DNA of 64,000 nucleotides, taken from Bacteroidota bacterium. Its GTDB lineage: Bacteria > Bacteroidota > Bacteroidia > NS11-12g > UBA9320. Where the stretch lies: assembly GCA_002746305.1 (NCBI GenBank), contig NVWV01000001.1, positions 1 through 64,000 on the forward strand. The letters are read 5' to 3'. This document shows positions 54,097 to 62,871 of this stretch, in pieces. The notes beneath the pieces are model-generated. The model did not search any database, had not been told where the DNA came from, and was given only the letters and a program-made list of their open reading frames with translations. The position numbers and the translations under genes are program-made. The stretch's first letter is position 1, and every line of letters starts with the position of its first letter.

Positions 54097-56064
54097 TTAT
54101 CTTTTAATAACAAAAAATCCTTTTTGAATTCGAGACTTTCCTTGACCCAAATCCAAATAATAGAAGTACGTATCTTCTGGGAGCTGCTCTCCAGAATAAG
54201 CCCCCTTATTTCCAATCCCTGACCATGAGTTGTCATAACCAGTTTGCTCATAAACAAGCTTACCCAATTTGTCCATTACAATAAACTCACTTGTTGGATA
54301 GCTTTCTATTCCCAAAAGAATCAGTTGGTCGTTTAACCCATCATGATTTGGAGTGAATAGGGTTGGGATTTCTATTGTCACAGCTTGTTTTACCTCTATG
54401 GTTTTGAACACACTATCTGAACATCCAAATATGTCTGAGACCTTCAATTGGAAGGTATAGTAACCTAACTCAGGTGGATTAAAATCTCCTGTTGATTTAT
54501 GGGGAGATACTAAGTAATCTTCCGGTGTCCAGGTATATGCATAATCTCCTGTACCGCCAGTCGCTGCAGTATCACTTGCTAGGGCTAACGGACTTGTTGG
54601 AGTGAAAAAGAGTGCAGTGTCATTGCCTGGTGTGGCATAAATAAATGGATGTACAATAACGTTAACCGTATCTTGGATAGGCAGATTACAAGCGTTATCA
54701 GCAGTCCAGACAAACTTGTTCGTTCCTGCATCTAGGTTGTATATTCTAGAGGATCCCATTTCAACTTCATCTATTACCGCTGTCCCCTCAATTAAGGACC
54801 ATGTCCCATATATGTTTTTCTCTTCCACTGCATCCAGAAATAAATCTGTACCGCAGAGGGAAGTATCTTTACCTGCATAAATAGAAGTTATTGGAACCAC
54901 TCTTGTGATCATCACTTCATCAAAGAAAGAAGCACAGGCTCCGTTATCTGCGTTCCATCTAAAAATATTCTCGCCTGAATTAACAGAGATTAACTTAGTA
55001 AATGCATTGGTTCCTTGAATGATTTCAGCAGTACCCTTGATTAAAGTCCAAGAACCTACTCCATAAGTCAATGGTGTTGCATTCATAATAAAACTACTAT
55101 CACATATGACCTGATCAGTACCAGCGAAAGGAAACTCACCAACGGTATCTTTTTTAATGATTACATCTGTATATTCATCTGTGCAATTTGGATGAACTAC
55201 CGTCCATCTAAATACATTATCTCCAGCCGCAATGTTGGATACTGACGTATTCGGATTTAACGGATCCGCTAAAACTCCATTCCCATTTAGTTTACTCCAA
55301 GTTCCAACTCCTAATGCTGGCGATGTTCCAGAAAGTATGTGAGAAGATTGGCATGTTCTGTCAGTCAAACCTGCATTTGGCACATCATCAGAAACGATAA
55401 CCGTTATGGCTCTCCTTTGAATGGTGAGCAAAGGAAAATCAGGATGACTTATTTTACATGTGTATACCCCCGCCTGAGAAGGCAGAATACATTTAAATAT
55501 CAGTTCAGAGTTGGTCTCTCCACTCAGTTCTTGATCATTTCTATACCATTGATACTGAATATCGCTAAGTCCATTGTCCGTTAGTGTTTCTAGCGTTAAT
55601 TGCCCACGGTGAATTGCAAATATATTGACCTCCATTTCAACGCTATCCTGATTGATATACTCAAAGTCAGTTTTACCCTTATACGGATATAAATCTTGAA
55701 AAGTAAGACGATTCCCATTTAGGATAATTACGTCTGCATCTATATTATTTGGAATATCTTCAATTTGATTGTTCTCCAGATTAACAGTGCCAAGAAGATG
55801 ACCAACTGGAAAACTGCTTGATGAAATAGAGCCTTTCAAATTATTATTGGGTAGAATAATATCCCAAACCAGATTAGTTTTAAGGGATATGCCGTTCCAA
55901 GAATTAATAGGCCCTGTATTCCAATTGTTGTCATCCAACCAATTGCTTCCATCTGTTGCAGTATATAAGGATCTAAGTGCCAAAGAATCTTGTGCCCGTG
56001 TTTGTCCAACAGCTAACGTTGTAAAAAAAACAATAGGTAAGAAGAGGGTGAATTTCAACTTCAT
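54097..56064 (-). CDS. LRR/PKD-like surface protein, T9SS type B cargo
   Basis: 655 residues. A signal peptide ends TLAVGQ. An N-terminal leucine-rich region (QDSLALRSLYTATDGSNWLD, NNNLKGSI, VNLENNQIEDIP) precedes an Ig-like domain. Three consecutive repeats of about 80 residues follow, with AGxD...C...GxGxWxxxxGxA...GxNxFRW; these resemble PKD-like/SprB-type surface repeats. The end, from IPTLFTPNHDGLNDQLILLG to KGFFVIKR, is a T9SS type B sorting domain. It is probably a cell-surface adhesin delivered through the PorP/SprF-like barrel encoded next. Confidence 0.9.
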   Translation of the reverse strand: MKLKFTLFLPIVFFTTLAVGQTRAQDSLALRSLYTATDGSNWLDDNNWNTGPINSWNGISLKTNLVWDIILPNNNLKGSISSSSFPVGHLLGTVNLENNQIEDIPNNIDADVIILNGNRLTFQDLYPYKGKTDFEYINQDSVEMEVNIFAIHRGQLTLETLTDNGLSDIQYQWYRNDQELSGETNSELIFKCILPSQAGVYTCKISHPDFPLLTIQRRAITVIVSDDVPNAGLTDRTCQSSHILSGTSPALGVGTWSKLNGNGVLADPLNPNTSVSNIAAGDNVFRWTVVHPNCTDEYTDVIIKKDTVGEFPFAGTDQVICDSSFIMNATPLTYGVGSWTLIKGTAEIIQGTNAFTKLISVNSGENIFRWNADNGACASFFDEVMITRVVPITSIYAGKDTSLCGTDLFLDAVEEKNIYGTWSLIEGTAVIDEVEMGSSRIYNLDAGTNKFVWTADNACNLPIQDTVNVIVHPFIYATPGNDTALFFTPTSPLALASDTAATGGTGDYAYTWTPEDYLVSPHKSTGDFNPPELGYYTFQLKVSDIFGCSDSVFKTIEVKQAVTIEIPTLFTPNHDGLNDQLILLGIESYPTSEFIVMDKLGKLVYEQTGYDNSWSGIGNKGAYSGEQLPEDTYFYYLDLGQGKSRIQKGFFVIKR

Positions 56065-56274
56065 TTTGGAGCGAAACTAGACCAATAATTGCACTTAATC
56101 ATTTTATTTACAAAAAAATTACAGTTGGTCCTTTGGAATAATGAAAAAATATCATATCCACTATCCAAGTAATCAGCATTTTACGAAATGTCCAACTAGT
56201 AAAATAAAATTTTGTCTCACAACTAACTGAAAATAAACAAGTTCTATCTCAAAATAATACTGTACTCTTGACGC

Positions 56275-59200
56275 ATGTTATTCTCCTCTACTATCCGGAA
56301 AAAAGTATTCTGTTTGGTAATTTTTACCTTGTTCTCTGTTCATTTTGCAAATGCAGGTCATAATTACACTTATTCTGCCAATGGATCAGACTATACCATT
56401 ACGTTTTCTTACACCAATGGATTTTCTAGTTATTGTAATTGCGAGAATCACACTACCTATATATATGGACGCAAAACGAGTCATACAAGCGGTGCTTGGT
56501 TTTATTTTACTGTTCCCGGAGGAGCGACTAGTGGATCCGCTCTTGATGTACTTGGACCTAGCGGTACACGAACATATTATACTACTTGGCATTATTCTGG
56601 TCGAAAAAAAGTAGTTACATGTCTAACCGATAAGAGTTGTGGTACCAAGGTAAGTTCCAACAATAGTGTCACTGCCGGCACAGCATCAATTAAACCACCA
56701 ACAAATGTTCAAGCTTCTGATGCCGTAAGTGACAACTACATTGACATTACTTGGGATAAAGGTTCCGATATACCAGACGCAAACTTGAAATACAAAATAT
56801 ACACTGGCTCAACTCTAATTGCTACAGTTGCAGGTAACGTAAGATCATACAGACACACTGGAATAACTCCAGGAACGACTACCACCTATAGGGTTAGAAC
56901 TACGACCACAGATTGGGGAGGTCACGAATCCTATTTATATGCTTCTGCTGCTTCCGACGTGGGATCAACTTTCACATTGGGTCTTAATGCTTCAGATTAC
57001 GCCTACACGGGTAGAACGGTACTAAGTTGGAATGATGTTAGTACTCAAGCAGAAGAAATTGAAATTAGCAGAATAGATCAAGGTGTAACCACCCAAATTG
57101 GTGTAGTAAGTAAATACTCTAGAAGTTTCAGCGATTACGACGGGATACCTGGATATCTATACCAGTACAAAGTTATCCCTGTAAATACAGGAGCAACATT
57201 CATCCCAGATTATGACAACGGATCGAAGAAAGTAAATGGTCAAATTAAGGGCAAAGTTGTAAGTAATCAGAATGCAGGAGTCTCTGGAGTCGTGGTCAAT
57301 ATTTCAGCCTCTGTAAATGTCAATGGAACAAATCAAATAGAGACTTATCAGACTACAACTGATGCATCGGGTTATTACGAAATCCGGGATATCTTCTATT
57401 ACAAAATAGCTAAGTATACTGTAACGCCATCAAAATCTGGTCATGCATTTGACCCTCCTTCGCTTGATCGTACGTTGGATATTGATAATCCAAAGGCTTC
57501 CGGTGTGGACTTCGTAGATACTACAGTATTTACAATTAAAGGGAATATAGCATTTCCTATCAGAGGTTCGGCTTCTACTGCAGCTTGTGGTATTCAAGGT
57601 GTACAAATCTTACTTGACAATAACGAGATTGTTCAAACGGATGTGAATGGAAATTTTGCGTTTGTAGTTCAAGATGAAGGAACCTACAATATCAAGCCTG
57701 TTTATAAGCACCATAATTTTAATGTACCAAGTGTTGACTTAAATATTTTAGCTGACGTCTTAAATCTTCAATTTTATGATACTGAACAGGATACTCTGAA
57801 AATCGTAGCCCAAGGGGGTTGTGAATCGAGTATAGGTAACAGCGTAAAAGTTAGAATACGTTCAATCAAAGACCCTGCATGTTTTGATACTACGATTAAT
57901 ACGGATGCAAATGGATTTTATGAACTCCCATTATCGTCTCGTGAGTATAAGATAGAGGTGATAGACTTGAGTCCCGTTAATAGTAACATCATAAATCAGA
58001 TTGGATTTAAAAGTGTTGTTGTTGACCTTACAGTTAGAGACTCCATTGAACTATTTGACACTACTTACACAATAGATACTACAGATGCTTATACAGTAAC
58101 ATTACCCAATGGAGATGTCAAGACATATGACGCAGTTTACGACACTACGGCTTCAACAATTGCATCTACAATGTTCGACCAAATAGGAGAAGCAAAATTC
58201 ATCTATCATGCACCTTTAGAAATTGCTATAAACTGGGATGACGCAGCTGAAAAATTGGTATGTATGCCCAAGTTTGGCGGCGGAAATGAATTGGTTCCAG
58301 AAATGGAAAAAGGGGGCTATTATGGAATAACCATTGACGTCACTGAAAACAATATGACTTGTCCAATTAAAGAGGGCCGATTAGACATCTATGATTATAT
58401 AAGTGACAGAGATAAAGAAGTTCAAACATTGCAAATTGTTGATGGTCGAGCTGAATACACTTTACAAGCTGCTGATCCTCAAATTGCTGGAGGAGGCATG
58501 CACCCCAATCAAAAATTATTCTATCTAATTGCAAATGTTGGTTTTCTAGACCCAGTACCCAATGAAAAGTGGGTTTTAGTAACCGGTTCACAGGCACGAG
58601 ATAAGACTTTCACAACGCGTTCTGCAGGAATACCATTTGTAGTTCTACATGACCCTCCAGGTGATCAAAGCTACTCTTACGTAGAAAAAGGTTCTGTTAT
58701 AACACATTTCTTAAACACAGAATCTGTATTTGGCGGATCAGGTGGATTAAAAACTGAAATCAAAATCGGAGCTGCGATTAAAACTCCCTTTAGCGAAACT
58801 AAACTTGGGATTGCAATAGATGCTGATATTAGAGGAGGAAGAGACAATAATGACAAGGAGTCAACCATAACCACTTTTACCTTCAAAGAACGATTTACAA
58901 CCAGTCAGGCAGAAGCCTTAACAGGATATCCTGGAGATGTTTTCGTTGGAGCTGCATTCAATATGCTGTATTCCTTAGCTGACGCTATTGAACATAATGG
59001 AACTTGTGATATTTCAAGAGATACAATCTTGGCGATTGATCCAATTGGTTTTGCGACAACATTTATTTATACTGAAGGTTTTCTAAACGAGGTTTTACTT
59101 CCAAATCTAAAAGAAATCAAAAGACTTGCACCACCAGATTCAGCAATTGCACTTCAAGTAGATATAGACAACTGGGAAAAAATGCTAGAGGATAACGCAA

Positions 59201-62200
59201 AGAATAGAGATTCTTTAGCTGTTAAATTACCCGGAGCTGCGGGGAACATATCTATAAGTACAGGAGCCGTTTATGATAACGAATACACAGATGACGATGA
59301 GACCACCGCATCATACGAGTCCAAGCAGTTCTTTACCAGTGAAGTTTGGATTGCTGCACATGGTGTAAACGAAGCTGGAGCTTGGACCGATACACGAATT
59401 GGAGTTGTAGCTACGGTAAATTATAGTCTTACTACGGATTCAGGTACAACTACTTCCAACAGTAAAACTGTTGGATATCACATTGAGGATAATGACAGAA
59501 ATGATTATCACAGTATTGATATTCTAAAAGACGTTGCCAATGGGGTGCCAGCCTTCAGACTAGTATCTGGAGCTACAAGCTGTCCACACGAACCCAACTC
59601 TCAACGTAGATATTTGGCTGAAATAGATATTTATCCCCCAGAAAGAAGCAATGTACCTTCTGATGGTGTTGCTACCTTTACTGCATCAGTGATCAACAAT
59701 AGTCAAAGTGACGAGACCCAAACATATGCAATTCGCGTTCTCCCAGAGACTAATTTAGATGGAGCCATTATTAAAATAGGAGGCCAGATTATAAATAATG
59801 GTGCTGCATATTTCACCATTCCTCCAAGACAGTTGATGCAGGTTTCCGTTACAGTGGAAAGAGGACCTCTAGCTACAGAATATAAAGGACTTCAAATTCT
59901 CATCTCGGCTCAATGTGAGTGGGATGATTTATATGATCTTGTCTCTAGTGATGTCGTTACTTTCGATGTTAACTTCCAGAGCGAATGCAGTGAAGTTGAC
60001 ATATACAGACCCGTAGAAAATTGGGTAATGAACAAGAGTGATGGCGATTTTCTTGATTTAGCATTTGCCAATTACAATGCAAATGATCCCAATCTGGAAT
60101 CGCTAATCTTGGAATACAGAAAAGAAGGTAAAGGCTGGCAGGAAGCCATAGAAGTGCCAAAGGACAGTTTACTGCAAAAGTTTTATGATGTAAAGATCAA
60201 CACCAAGTTATGGAGTGACGGTATTTATCAGATTAGAGCAATGGCAAATTGTCGAGCTGCCATTTCTCAAACTACCTACTCAGACCCTGTTCCTGGTAAG
60301 ATCGATCGTAGTCCAGTGGGGCTCTTTGGTATTCCATTCCCATCTGATGGGATTCTTAATATAGGAGATGAAATTACTGTTGAATTTGATAAATTTATTG
60401 ATAAAAGTCAAAGCTACCTCCCAGGAAAAATAGCTCTTCAGAGAGATGATACCAGGGAGTATATTGCAATTACATATGCTATAATAGATGGCAAACTGAT
60501 AATATCTCCAAAGTCTTCTACAATTTTAGATGCATTGGAAGGTGTGAAATTGAATGCGGTTGTAAGTCAAATAGAAGATCAGAGTGGCAACGTGCTTGAA
60601 GATCCAATTACATGGAGCTTCGTTGTGAATAGAAGTCCAGTGTATTGGAGTCCAAATTCAGTGGACTACAGTGTCGAGAGAGGACTTACCGGAGCCTTTA
60701 CAGCAACATTGATTAACGAAGGACCTACATTAGGAAGCTATACATTGACAAAATATCCAGCGTGGTTAATTCCAGGAAGCTTGACTGGCACGGTAACCCA
60801 ACTTGGGGGGACTTCAGACATCAATTTTAACTTAGCCAGCAACCTAAATCCAGGATTATATTACGATACAATCGTAGCTACTTCTGGGGCCTATCAATTA
60901 AATCTGTACGTGAAGGTAGAAGTGCTGACCAAAGCACCTAGATGGGTGTCAAATGGCTTTGACCCAAGCCCATTTGCGAATAGCATGAATACTATAGTTC
61001 AGTTTAGCACTACAGACTTGGATGCACCATTATCTACGGATATACGTGATGTAATAGGCGTATTTATCAATGACTCGTTACGAGGAAAGGGTTACATTCA
61101 ATATGTACCACAACTGAGGAAGTATATGGCTTTTGTTTCTATTTACAATAGCACTATCAATCAAGATACCATGGAGTTTAGAATATGGGATGCAAACCCT
61201 GGAGTTCATTATCTAGCCTTGGAAAAAAAGGTATTTAAAGAAAATTCGCTTTTAGGACAAATTCAGTCTCCATTTGTTTTACATCCAAACGGAATATTCC
61301 AAACACTTAATCTAGCTAAGAATTGGAACTGGTTTAGTTTGTACGTTCAAAATCCTAATCCGTCAGTTGACAATCTATTGGAAAAGCTAACTAAAGATTC
61401 TATGACTGTGGTTAAGACACGAGATGCATATTCCATTTATGGTAACTCATGGTCAGGAGAATTAGATTCACTTGAACCAGGAGTCGGTTATATGATTCAT
61501 GTATCGGAACCAGACACTGTCGAAATATACGGTCAAATACCGGGTAAAATAGAGACCAGTGTTGACGGTAATAATTCATGGACTTGGATCGGTAATGCTG
61601 ACTTAATTGGATCTAGTCTTAAAACTAAATTGAAAGATCTTAGTGCTGAAAGTGGTGATATTATAAAATCCCAAACAGACTTTTCTGTCTACGATGATGC
61701 AGCTTCAGATTGGCTAGGTACACTTGGATATGTTGAACCTGGAGGAGGATACAAAATCCAAACAAAGGTTCCAGGCACTTTGGTTTCAGCAAATAAGTTC
61801 AAGACTTTACCTCAATGGAACTTCATTTATCTAGATCAAGAGTTTAATACCAGTATTACATGCGAATTGATTAATGGGGGGAATTCTATCTCAGAATCTC
61901 ATTATTTGATAGGAGCTTTTATCAACGATAAATGTATTGGTATAGCTCAGCCTATATACAATAAGGACTTGGATAAGTTCATTATGTATCTTACGGCCTT
62001 TGGTAATGACGTTGCTCAAGGTGAAAACATCGCCTTTAAACTATACGACACAGATCTTGACGAGGAGGTATTTATTACTTATGACCCTCTTACATTTACT
62101 GGAGATAAAATTACAGGTACCTTGAATGAGGCATTTGAAATTGAATTGCCAACTTTGGGAATTCAAAATCTTCTTAAGCAAGGAATACGAATGAGCTGTT

Positions 62201-62436
62201 ATCCAAACCCATTTAATACTAGCTTTAATATTCAGATAACCCTGAATCAGCAAGCGAGTTCAGAGGTAAGTTTAATTGATGTCTATGGACGAACGGTAAA
62301 ACACATACAAACAGGTAAGTTACAGGCAGGTTCCAATGAACTAAGCGTGTCAACTCAAGATTTGTCAAAAGGCATTTATTACTGTATAGCTACCATTAAT
62401 GGACAATTGATTCAGCAGATGATTATCAAGCAATAA
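56275..62436 (+). CDS. 2053-residue multidomain secreted protein, T9SS type A cargo
   Basis: Signal peptide (MLFSSTIRKKVFCLVIFTLF ... FANAG). In order: a beta domain of unknown type (about 30-130); two FN3-like domains (about 140-320, with VQASDAVSDNYIDITWDKGS); three or more carboxypeptidase-regulatory-like domains (about 325-600, with GKVVSNQNAGVSGVVVNISA and GIQGVQILLDN); a large region without recognisable domains (about 600-1330); a Big_5-like Ig domain (about 1345-1460); further repeats; and a C-terminal type A sorting domain (CYPNPFNTSFNIQ to MIIKQ). Regions near 1680-1760 and 1770-1830 look like repeats of each other (NWNWFSLYVQ, WTWIGN). It is probably a surface or matrix protein. 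A strong terminator follows. Confidence 0.9.
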   Translation: MLFSSTIRKKVFCLVIFTLFSVHFANAGHNYTYSANGSDYTITFSYTNGFSSYCNCENHTTYIYGRKTSHTSGAWFYFTVPGGATSGSALDVLGPSGTRTYYTTWHYSGRKKVVTCLTDKSCGTKVSSNNSVTAGTASIKPPTNVQASDAVSDNYIDITWDKGSDIPDANLKYKIYTGSTLIATVAGNVRSYRHTGITPGTTTTYRVRTTTTDWGGHESYLYASAASDVGSTFTLGLNASDYAYTGRTVLSWNDVSTQAEEIEISRIDQGVTTQIGVVSKYSRSFSDYDGIPGYLYQYKVIPVNTGATFIPDYDNGSKKVNGQIKGKVVSNQNAGVSGVVVNISASVNVNGTNQIETYQTTTDASGYYEIRDIFYYKIAKYTVTPSKSGHAFDPPSLDRTLDIDNPKASGVDFVDTTVFTIKGNIAFPIRGSASTAACGIQGVQILLDNNEIVQTDVNGNFAFVVQDEGTYNIKPVYKHHNFNVPSVDLNILADVLNLQFYDTEQDTLKIVAQGGCESSIGNSVKVRIRSIKDPACFDTTINTDANGFYELPLSSREYKIEVIDLSPVNSNIINQIGFKSVVVDLTVRDSIELFDTTYTIDTTDAYTVTLPNGDVKTYDAVYDTTASTIASTMFDQIGEAKFIYHAPLEIAINWDDAAEKLVCMPKFGGGNELVPEMEKGGYYGITIDVTENNMTCPIKEGRLDIYDYISDRDKEVQTLQIVDGRAEYTLQAADPQIAGGGMHPNQKLFYLIANVGFLDPVPNEKWVLVTGSQARDKTFTTRSAGIPFVVLHDPPGDQSYSYVEKGSVITHFLNTESVFGGSGGLKTEIKIGAAIKTPFSETKLGIAIDADIRGGRDNNDKESTITTFTFKERFTTSQAEALTGYPGDVFVGAAFNMLYSLADAIEHNGTCDISRDTILAIDPIGFATTFIYTEGFLNEVLLPNLKEIKRLAPPDSAIALQVDIDNWEKMLEDNAKNRDSLAVKLPGAAGNISISTGAVYDNEYTDDDETTASYESKQFFTSEVWIAAHGVNEAGAWTDTRIGVVATVNYSLTTDSGTTTSNSKTVGYHIEDNDRNDYHSIDILKDVANGVPAFRLVSGATSCPHEPNSQRRYLAEIDIYPPERSNVPSDGVATFTASVINNSQSDETQTYAIRVLPETNLDGAIIKIGGQIINNGAAYFTIPPRQLMQVSVTVERGPLATEYKGLQILISAQCEWDDLYDLVSSDVVTFDVNFQSECSEVDIYRPVENWVMNKSDGDFLDLAFANYNANDPNLESLILEYRKEGKGWQEAIEVPKDSLLQKFYDVKINTKLWSDGIYQIRAMANCRAAISQTTYSDPVPGKIDRSPVGLFGIPFPSDGILNIGDEITVEFDKFIDKSQSYLPGKIALQRDDTREYIAITYAIIDGKLIISPKSSTILDALEGVKLNAVVSQIEDQSGNVLEDPITWSFVVNRSPVYWSPNSVDYSVERGLTGAFTATLINEGPTLGSYTLTKYPAWLIPGSLTGTVTQLGGTSDINFNLASNLNPGLYYDTIVATSGAYQLNLYVKVEVLTKAPRWVSNGFDPSPFANSMNTIVQFSTTDLDAPLSTDIRDVIGVFINDSLRGKGYIQYVPQLRKYMAFVSIYNSTINQDTMEFRIWDANPGVHYLALEKKVFKENSLLGQIQSPFVLHPNGIFQTLNLAKNWNWFSLYVQNPNPSVDNLLEKLTKDSMTVVKTRDAYSIYGNSWSGELDSLEPGVGYMIHVSEPDTVEIYGQIPGKIETSVDGNNSWTWIGNADLIGSSLKTKLKDLSAESGDIIKSQTDFSVYDDAASDWLGTLGYVEPGGGYKIQTKVPGTLVSANKFKTLPQWNFIYLDQEFNTSITCELINGGNSISESHYLIGAFINDKCIGIAQPIYNKDLDKFIMYLTAFGNDVAQGENIAFKLYDTDLDEEVFITYDPLTFTGDKITGTLNEAFEIELPTLGIQNLLKQGIRMSCYPNPFNTSFNIQITLNQQASSEVSLIDVYGRTVKHIQTGKLQAGSNELSVSTQDLSKGIYYCIATINGQLIQQMIIKQ

Positions 62437-62452
62437 TTCAATTATAAATATC

Positions 62453-62490
62453 AAAAAAAAAGGACTAGCTGAAGCTAGTCCTTTTTTTTT
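62453..62490 (+). terminator. Strong bidirectional terminator
   Basis: A near-perfect inverted repeat of about 18 bp per arm: an A-tract plus AGGACTAGCT, loop GA, AGCTAGTCC plus a T-tract. The flanking A and T tracts make it usable in both directions. Confidence 0.9.
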
Positions 62491-62526
62491 ATAATGCCGC
62501 CTAGGGTAGGGTATTGAATATTTTGA

Positions 62527-62733
62527 TCTGCTCAGAAGTTCTTGAACAAAGCCATCAGGAACAATGGGGAGCCAAGACGGGTGAAGTATCTGAATAATAT
62601 AGTAGAACAAGATCACCGAACTATCAAACGTAAGATATCGATAACAACAGGGTTCAAAGAATTTGAATCTGTTAAGCGAACATTGACAGGAATCATAGAC
62701 ATCGTCGGAAAGAATCAAATTGCAAATCCATGA
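62527..62733 (+). pseudogene. IS6-family transposase remnant (C-terminal fragment)
   Basis: The open frame between a TGA at 62524 and the stop at 62731 reads RRVKYLNNIVEQDHRTIKRK, then ISITTGFKEFESVKRTLTGI. This is the C-terminal end of IS6/IS26/IS257-type DDE transposases, with the last catalytic Glu in the VEQDH context. The N-terminal DNA-binding part and the two catalytic Asp residues are missing, so it is not functional. Confidence 0.8.
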
Positions 62734-62826
62734 AAAAGTTAGTTTGCTACATTTAAGTCTCTTACAGCTTAAGAAAATGATAAATCGGCTACTGTTGGAA
62801 ACAGTAGGAATTAAAGCGACAGAACC
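62542..62826 (+). mobile_element. Truncated right end of an IS6-family insertion sequence
   Basis: It contains the transposase fragment and ends near GCGACAGAACC (62816-62826), which matches 10 of 11 bases of a typical IS6-type right terminal sequence (GCAACAGAACC). A hairpin CTACTGTT-GGA-AACAGTAG lies at 62789-62807. No left end was recognised. The upstream boundary is not defined and may lie in the preceding terminator. Confidence 0.6.
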
Positions 62827-62871
62827 CCTTACAAAATCATAGTTTCATTTTTTAATGACTATTTTTGAGTA

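Noticed and set aside
62365..62718. Minus-strand frame of 117 codons over the terminator and IS6 remnant
   Set aside because: It reads through the strong terminator and antisense to the transposase fragment, has a composition unlike a protein, and shows no family motif.
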